DNA of 9,256 bases from BM524 sp041554435 (lineage in GTDB: Bacteria; Bacteroidota; Bacteroidia; Bacteroidales; F082): positions 1 to 9,256 of the forward strand of contig JBFFLX010000141.1 of assembly GCA_041554435.1 (NCBI GenBank), in the 5' to 3' direction. The position numbers and the translations under genes are program-made. The notes below the pieces were generated by a model, which worked only from the letters and a program-made list of their open reading frames with translations, did not search any database and was not told the DNA's origin. Shown here one piece after another: positions 6,161 to 9,256 of the stretch (position 1 is the first letter of the stretch; every line of letters starts with the position of its first letter).

Positions 6161-6829
6161 CTATTTATTTGTTTTTATTTGAGGTGATTGAGCGAATGCC
6201 TGATCAATACCTTTCTTAATTCGTGCATCGGTACTTTTACCACTTAACACGCCTTGCACACCACCGTTCCAATATACTCTTGCAACAGTATCTCCTTTTA
6301 TAATATCGTAATCATCGGGATTAGCCATATCCCAAATTATGGTACCTGTGGTATAACTTGAATAAACAGGATATGGAGGGTAATAGCCACCCGGGTAGTA
6401 ACCACCCCAGCCACCATAACCCCAGCCGGGATAACCACCCCATCCCCATCCGGGATAGTAAGGGTACCACCAACCAACACTGGTTGTTGTGGAAGTAAAA
6501 GCTCCAACCAATAACACAACATCGGGTTTACCCTGCTCTTCGGAAGTAATGCGGGTATAACCGGCTGCAGACATGTTTGTAGCAAGATTTTCAATTATAA
6601 CATCCTGATTATCAACAGGTACTTTTTCGTCATTTTCATCTAAGATGTATACTGTATCCGACATAAAATATGTGGATAAACTACTGAAATCAACCGAATC
6701 GTTATATGCGGTCATCACAACATCAGTTTGTTCGTAAGTTAGGTTATCATCGGGATAACAACCTTGAAAAATCATAAGTCCCAAGGGAATGATAACAATT
6801 GCTAAATAGTAAAGAATATTTTTTTTCAT
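6161..6829 (-). CDS. DUF4136-like lipoprotein with a Gly/Trp/Tyr/Pro-rich insert
   Basis: The 222-residue product has a lipoprotein signal peptide with Cys24 as the lipidation site (IFQGC), followed by YPDDN. The segments TDVVMTAYNDSVDFSSLSTY near the N-terminus, the middle NLATNMSAAGYTRI, and the C-terminal IIWDMANPDDY... DARIKKGIDQAF fit the DUF4136 pattern of small envelope lipoproteins, whose function is unknown. Residues about 120-159 form a low-complexity stretch made almost only of Gly, Trp, Tyr and Pro, inserted where the fold would have a loop. Asp at +4 and +5 after the Cys resemble the acidic lipoprotein export signals described in Bacteroidota, so it may face outward on the cell. 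It is followed by a barrel gene and preceded by a FadL-type gene on the same strand. Confidence 0.8.
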   Translation of the reverse strand: MKKNILYYLAIVIIPLGLMIFQGCYPDDNLTYEQTDVVMTAYNDSVDFSSLSTYFMSDTVYILDENDEKVPVDNQDVIIENLATNMSAAGYTRITSEEQGKPDVVLLVGAFTSTTTSVGWWYPYYPGWGWGGYPGWGYGGWGGYYPGGYYPPYPVYSSYTTGTIIWDMANPDDYDIIKGDTVARVYWNGGVQGVLSGKSTDARIKKGIDQAFAQSPQIKTNK

Positions 6830-6869
6830 ACAGTAAAATTAAAATAAATTGATATTCGTTTTTATGATT

Positions 6870-6877
6870 CAAAAATA
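6870..6877 (-). promoter_or_regulatory. Candidate -7 box for the DUF4136 lipoprotein gene
   Basis: TATTTTTG on the minus strand matches the Bacteroidota -7 consensus TAnnTTTG and would give a leader of about 35 nt to the ATG at 6829. No TTG lies at the right distance for a -33 element, so the call rests on the -7 box in very A/T-rich DNA. If real, it makes the lipoprotein/barrel pair a separate unit from the FadL-type gene. A weak GGTTTT/AAAACC stem (6901-6917) without a T tract is the only terminator-like structure after that gene. Confidence 0.3.
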
Positions 6878-6929
6878 CTAAATATACAAAGCAGGCTAAT
6901 GGTTTTATAAAAAAACCTTAATAAAAATA

Positions 6930-8456
6930 CTATTGCTCATTCTTTTTCGATTTGGAGGCAAAATTCAATGTTGCTCCTAAAAATACACTAATTGAAAATT
7001 GATTTATTCGGGCTAGTTTTTCTCGATTTCCCAATAAGGGCATTATATTATTGCTTTCAATAAAATCTTCCGATGATTTATAGTTTGATATTTGAAGTGC
7101 ATTTGTTTGTCGCCCGAATGAAAATTGTGTACCAGCAATTAATAAATGTTTTTTTAATGAAAATTTTACACCACCGGTGGCATGAAACAAATTAGTTGTG
7201 GTACTGTACATACTTGCACTGAGATAATCCGCATCCACATCTGATCGGCGAAGGCTATTTAAATCGGTACGAAAACCCATTAAAAATAAAACATCAGGTT
7301 TAATTTGCCATTGATACCCCAGGGCAACATTTAATACGGGGCGAGTTGATGTTTGATATGAAAGCCAATCTTTGTTTTTTAGTTTCTCATAAATAATATC
7401 TGTAGTGATATCAGTTTTTATTTGAGCATTTACTAACTTATATGCTCCTTTACCATCGAAATATTCTGCTGTGAAATATAGTTTAGCATTATTCAAAAGT
7501 TGATAGGTAGTTCCTATGGCAACAGAAAATGGCAGTTTTAGTTTAGTTTGTACTTCACTTCCTTTTTGGGAATCGAAAATATAATAATCAAGGCGATTAT
7601 TTTCCGGGTCTATTGCCTGATTATATATCTCTTTTAATCCCTTGCTTACTCTTTCACCAACTGAGAACAACTTTAAAGCCGGCAAACTAATATTTATTCC
7701 AAATGAAAATTTATCCTTTTTATAGGTGGCTCCTATTTTTGAGATAATTCTGATATTAGTAAAAACCACCGACTCATTTAATTCATTTTCTGCCATCAAA
7801 GCAGTATTTGAATCATACAAACTTGTATCGGCATAAAGCGGGTAAACAGAAGAAGTTAAACGATTATTGTATTTGAAAGACAAAAATGACAGATTAACAC
7901 TTATGCCTAAACTAAGGTTATCGGAATATTTATATCCTCCGCCAATACCAACCCAGGTATCTGAATAATAATTATGATAACTAAATACGGTATTTATTCT
8001 GTTTGTTGCTTGGGCGAGGTCATTTAGAACAAAATCGTCTGAACCGGCATAATTTAATGTCATATTTTCTCTAAGCCTGTTAAAAACAGCAAGTTCAAAA
8101 CTCCACTTTTTAAAGGGTGATTTCACTCCGTAGGAAAAAAATTGTGGCTGAACATATAAATTTGAAGAAACTATATTTTTCCCATCGCCCATCATATTTT
8201 TTAATCCATAGGTATTGAAAGTAAAAATACTTGCAGCCACGCTAATATTGTTTCCTTCTTCAAGATCAACAATACCAGAAGGATTATAGTAAATAGATGC
8301 ATTCCCAGCATCTCCGCCCACAACTGCTCCTGAAAGTAAAGTAGAAATCGAGTTATAATTCTGCGACCAATAATGGTTCATTATTTGCGCCCTTAAGGAG
8401 CAAGGAAAGAATGAAATTGATACTATGAAAAAAAGAATAAAAAGTTTAATTTTCAC
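6930..8456 (-). CDS. Outer-membrane transporter of the OMPP1/FadL/TodX family
   Basis: The 508-residue product belongs to the FadL-type barrels, which let hydrophobic molecules such as long-chain fatty acids or aromatics through the outer membrane. It has a signal peptide (about 1-23, ending SLRA before Gln). The family hallmark near the mature N-terminus is GGDAGNASIYYNPSGIVDLEEG (about 48-69), where NPSG stands for the common NPAG. Long stretches of barrel strands follow. The final residues (LNFASKSKKNEQ) are a charged tail after the last strand, so the protein lacks the usual terminal aromatic. The start is a GTG (8456): the in-frame sequence upstream has no ATG before a TAG at 8486-8484, and the signal peptide begins here. 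It lies 46 nt downstream of the dihydroorotate dehydrogenase-like gene on the same strand, and its substrate is not readable from sequence. Confidence 0.85.
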   Translation of the reverse strand: MKIKLFILFFIVSISFFPCSLRAQIMNHYWSQNYNSISTLLSGAVVGGDAGNASIYYNPSGIVDLEEGNNISVAASIFTFNTYGLKNMMGDGKNIVSSNLYVQPQFFSYGVKSPFKKWSFELAVFNRLRENMTLNYAGSDDFVLNDLAQATNRINTVFSYHNYYSDTWVGIGGGYKYSDNLSLGISVNLSFLSFKYNNRLTSSVYPLYADTSLYDSNTALMAENELNESVVFTNIRIISKIGATYKKDKFSFGINISLPALKLFSVGERVSKGLKEIYNQAIDPENNRLDYYIFDSQKGSEVQTKLKLPFSVAIGTTYQLLNNAKLYFTAEYFDGKGAYKLVNAQIKTDITTDIIYEKLKNKDWLSYQTSTRPVLNVALGYQWQIKPDVLFLMGFRTDLNSLRRSDVDADYLSASMYSTTTNLFHATGGVKFSLKKHLLIAGTQFSFGRQTNALQISNYKSSEDFIESNNIMPLLGNREKLARINQFSISVFLGATLNFASKSKKNEQ

Positions 8457-8502
8457 TATGGCCCGTATATTTATTATCCAGGGCTAAAGTAGCAAAATTA
8501 AT

Positions 8503-9255
8503 TTACTCAATGCCTGAAAAGTGTTTCATAAACTGAACTCTTTCATAGGCTGCAGGATTATCAGCATTCTTTACACTTAATCGGCCTCTAAACTCATCAA
8601 TACTGGTAAAATTCTTTCTATCCATCCAGTTTTCAAGAGTATCGAGCATGCTTCCTATTTCTTTAAAACCTTTTTTATAAAGTACCGATGCAAGTTGAAC
8701 TGCTTTTGCTCCTGCAAGAAGTTGCTTAATCATAGCCCTTCCATCGTGAACGCCAGTTGATGCAGCAATGTCGCAATTGATATGATCCGATAACATAGCA
8801 ACCCATCTCAATGAAAGAGAGAGATCGGAGGGGTGACTAAAAATATAGGAAGGTTTAACCTCCAGGTTTTCGATATCAAAATCAGGTGAGTAAAAACGGT
8901 TAAACAAAACAAGTCCGTCAATTCCTGTATAGGATAATGAATTTATTGTTCTTGCTAAAGCAGAGAAATAATAACTAATTTTTAAGGCTACAGGAATTTT
9001 AACGGCTTTCTTAATTGTTTTAATTATTTCGAAATACACCGCCTCATTCTCAGCACCGTCCTTTTGCAAGTCGGAGGGCAAAACAAAAACGTTAAGTTCT
9101 AAACCATCAGCTCCAGCTTTTTCTATTTTCTTGGCAAATTCAATCCACTCGGTATTCGAAACACAGTTAATTGAAGCTATTATTGGTATACTTACTTTGC
9201 TTTTTGCTTCTTTTACTAAATCCAAATATCTTTCAACATCAGCCTCTCGGGTATA
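8503..9255 (-). CDS. Dihydroorotate dehydrogenase-like FMN flavoprotein (N-terminus outside window)
   Basis: The visible 250 residues are the C-terminal three quarters of a TIM-barrel flavoprotein of the group usually annotated dihydroorotate dehydrogenase-like (full length about 330). The frame is open to the window edge (YTREADVERYLDLV...), so no start is assigned. Segments in order are IPIIASINCVSNTEW, AGADGLELNV, IPVALKISYYF with the flavin-contact Lys, GIDGLVLFNRFYSPDFDIE, and the phosphate-binding end AASTGVHDGRAMIKQLLAGAKAVQLASVLY. Where classical class 1 PyrD enzymes have a SCPN segment with the catalytic Cys, this has ELNVFVLPSD, so it is probably not the pyrimidine-pathway enzyme. 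Its substrate is unknown. It stops at 8503, 46 nt before the FadL-type gene, and the two may be cotranscribed. Confidence 0.88.
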   Translation of the reverse strand, partial: YTREADVERYLDLVKEAKSKVSIPIIASINCVSNTEWIEFAKKIEKAGADGLELNVFVLPSDLQKDGAENEAVYFEIIKTIKKAVKIPVALKISYYFSALARTINSLSYTGIDGLVLFNRFYSPDFDIENLEVKPSYIFSHPSDLSLSLRWVAMLSDHINCDIAASTGVHDGRAMIKQLLAGAKAVQLASVLYKKGFKEIGSMLDTLENWMDRKNFTSIDEFRGRLSVKNADNPAAYERVQFMKHFSGIE

Positions 9256-9256
9256 A

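Noticed and set aside
6337..6594. 85-codon frame overlapping the DUF4136 lipoprotein on the same strand
   Set aside because: It is created by the Gly/Trp/Tyr codon run in another frame, has no start signal of its own, and matches no recognisable family.

Overview
The window looks like a low-GC chromosome segment from the phylum Bacteroidota, probably an environmental or marine member of the Bacteroidales/Marinilabiliales side; the genus cannot be told from sequence alone. The pointers are a C-terminal type IX secretion (T9SS) sorting domain, a TonB-dependent receptor with an N-terminal CarboxypepD_reg-like domain, a PCMD-like domain, a DUF4136 lipoprotein, a tmRNA tag of the GENNxALAA type, TAnnTTTG-type promoter motifs, and RNA genes without an encoded CCA.

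Layout. (1) At the left edge, on the + strand, is the C-terminal end of a response-regulator receiver domain (2-247). (2) From 328 to 1033, on the - strand, lie tRNA-Arg(CCG) and ssrA (tmRNA). The roughly 240 bp between them is the most unusual DNA here. It holds an inverted array of ACTCANN/TGAGTNN heptamers (410-470), a 20-bp copy of the ssrA 3' end (476-495), an echo of the tRNA-Arg 3' end (504-511), and a 117-bp imperfect palindrome (525-641) that stops one base from the mature tmRNA 3' end. (3) From 1204 to 5318, on the - strand, is a compact three-gene operon read from high to low coordinates: a secreted PCMD-like protein with a T9SS sorting domain, then a TonB-dependent receptor, then a small outer-membrane beta-barrel protein. 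Gaps are 18 and 2 nt. (4) From 5402 to 8456, on the - strand, are a terminator, a second small beta-barrel protein, a DUF4136 lipoprotein and a FadL/OMPP1-type transporter. (5) At the right edge, on the - strand, is a dihydroorotate dehydrogenase-like flavoprotein cut by the window end.

How the genes fit together. Six consecutive - strand genes (1204-8456) encode exported or outer-membrane products. The first three transcribed in the 5318-to-1204 operon look like one surface uptake or binding system: a T9SS-delivered binding protein, the energised receptor and an accessory barrel. The ligand is unknown; no SusD partner is present. The FadL-type protein probably moves hydrophobic compounds across the outer membrane. 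The DUF4136 lipoprotein and its barrel neighbour have no assigned function.

No complete mobile element, transposase, integrase or CRISPR array is visible. The ssrA-flanking repeats are the best candidate for something undescribed, most likely a small non-autonomous palindromic element or the scar of past integration at the tmRNA 3' end.
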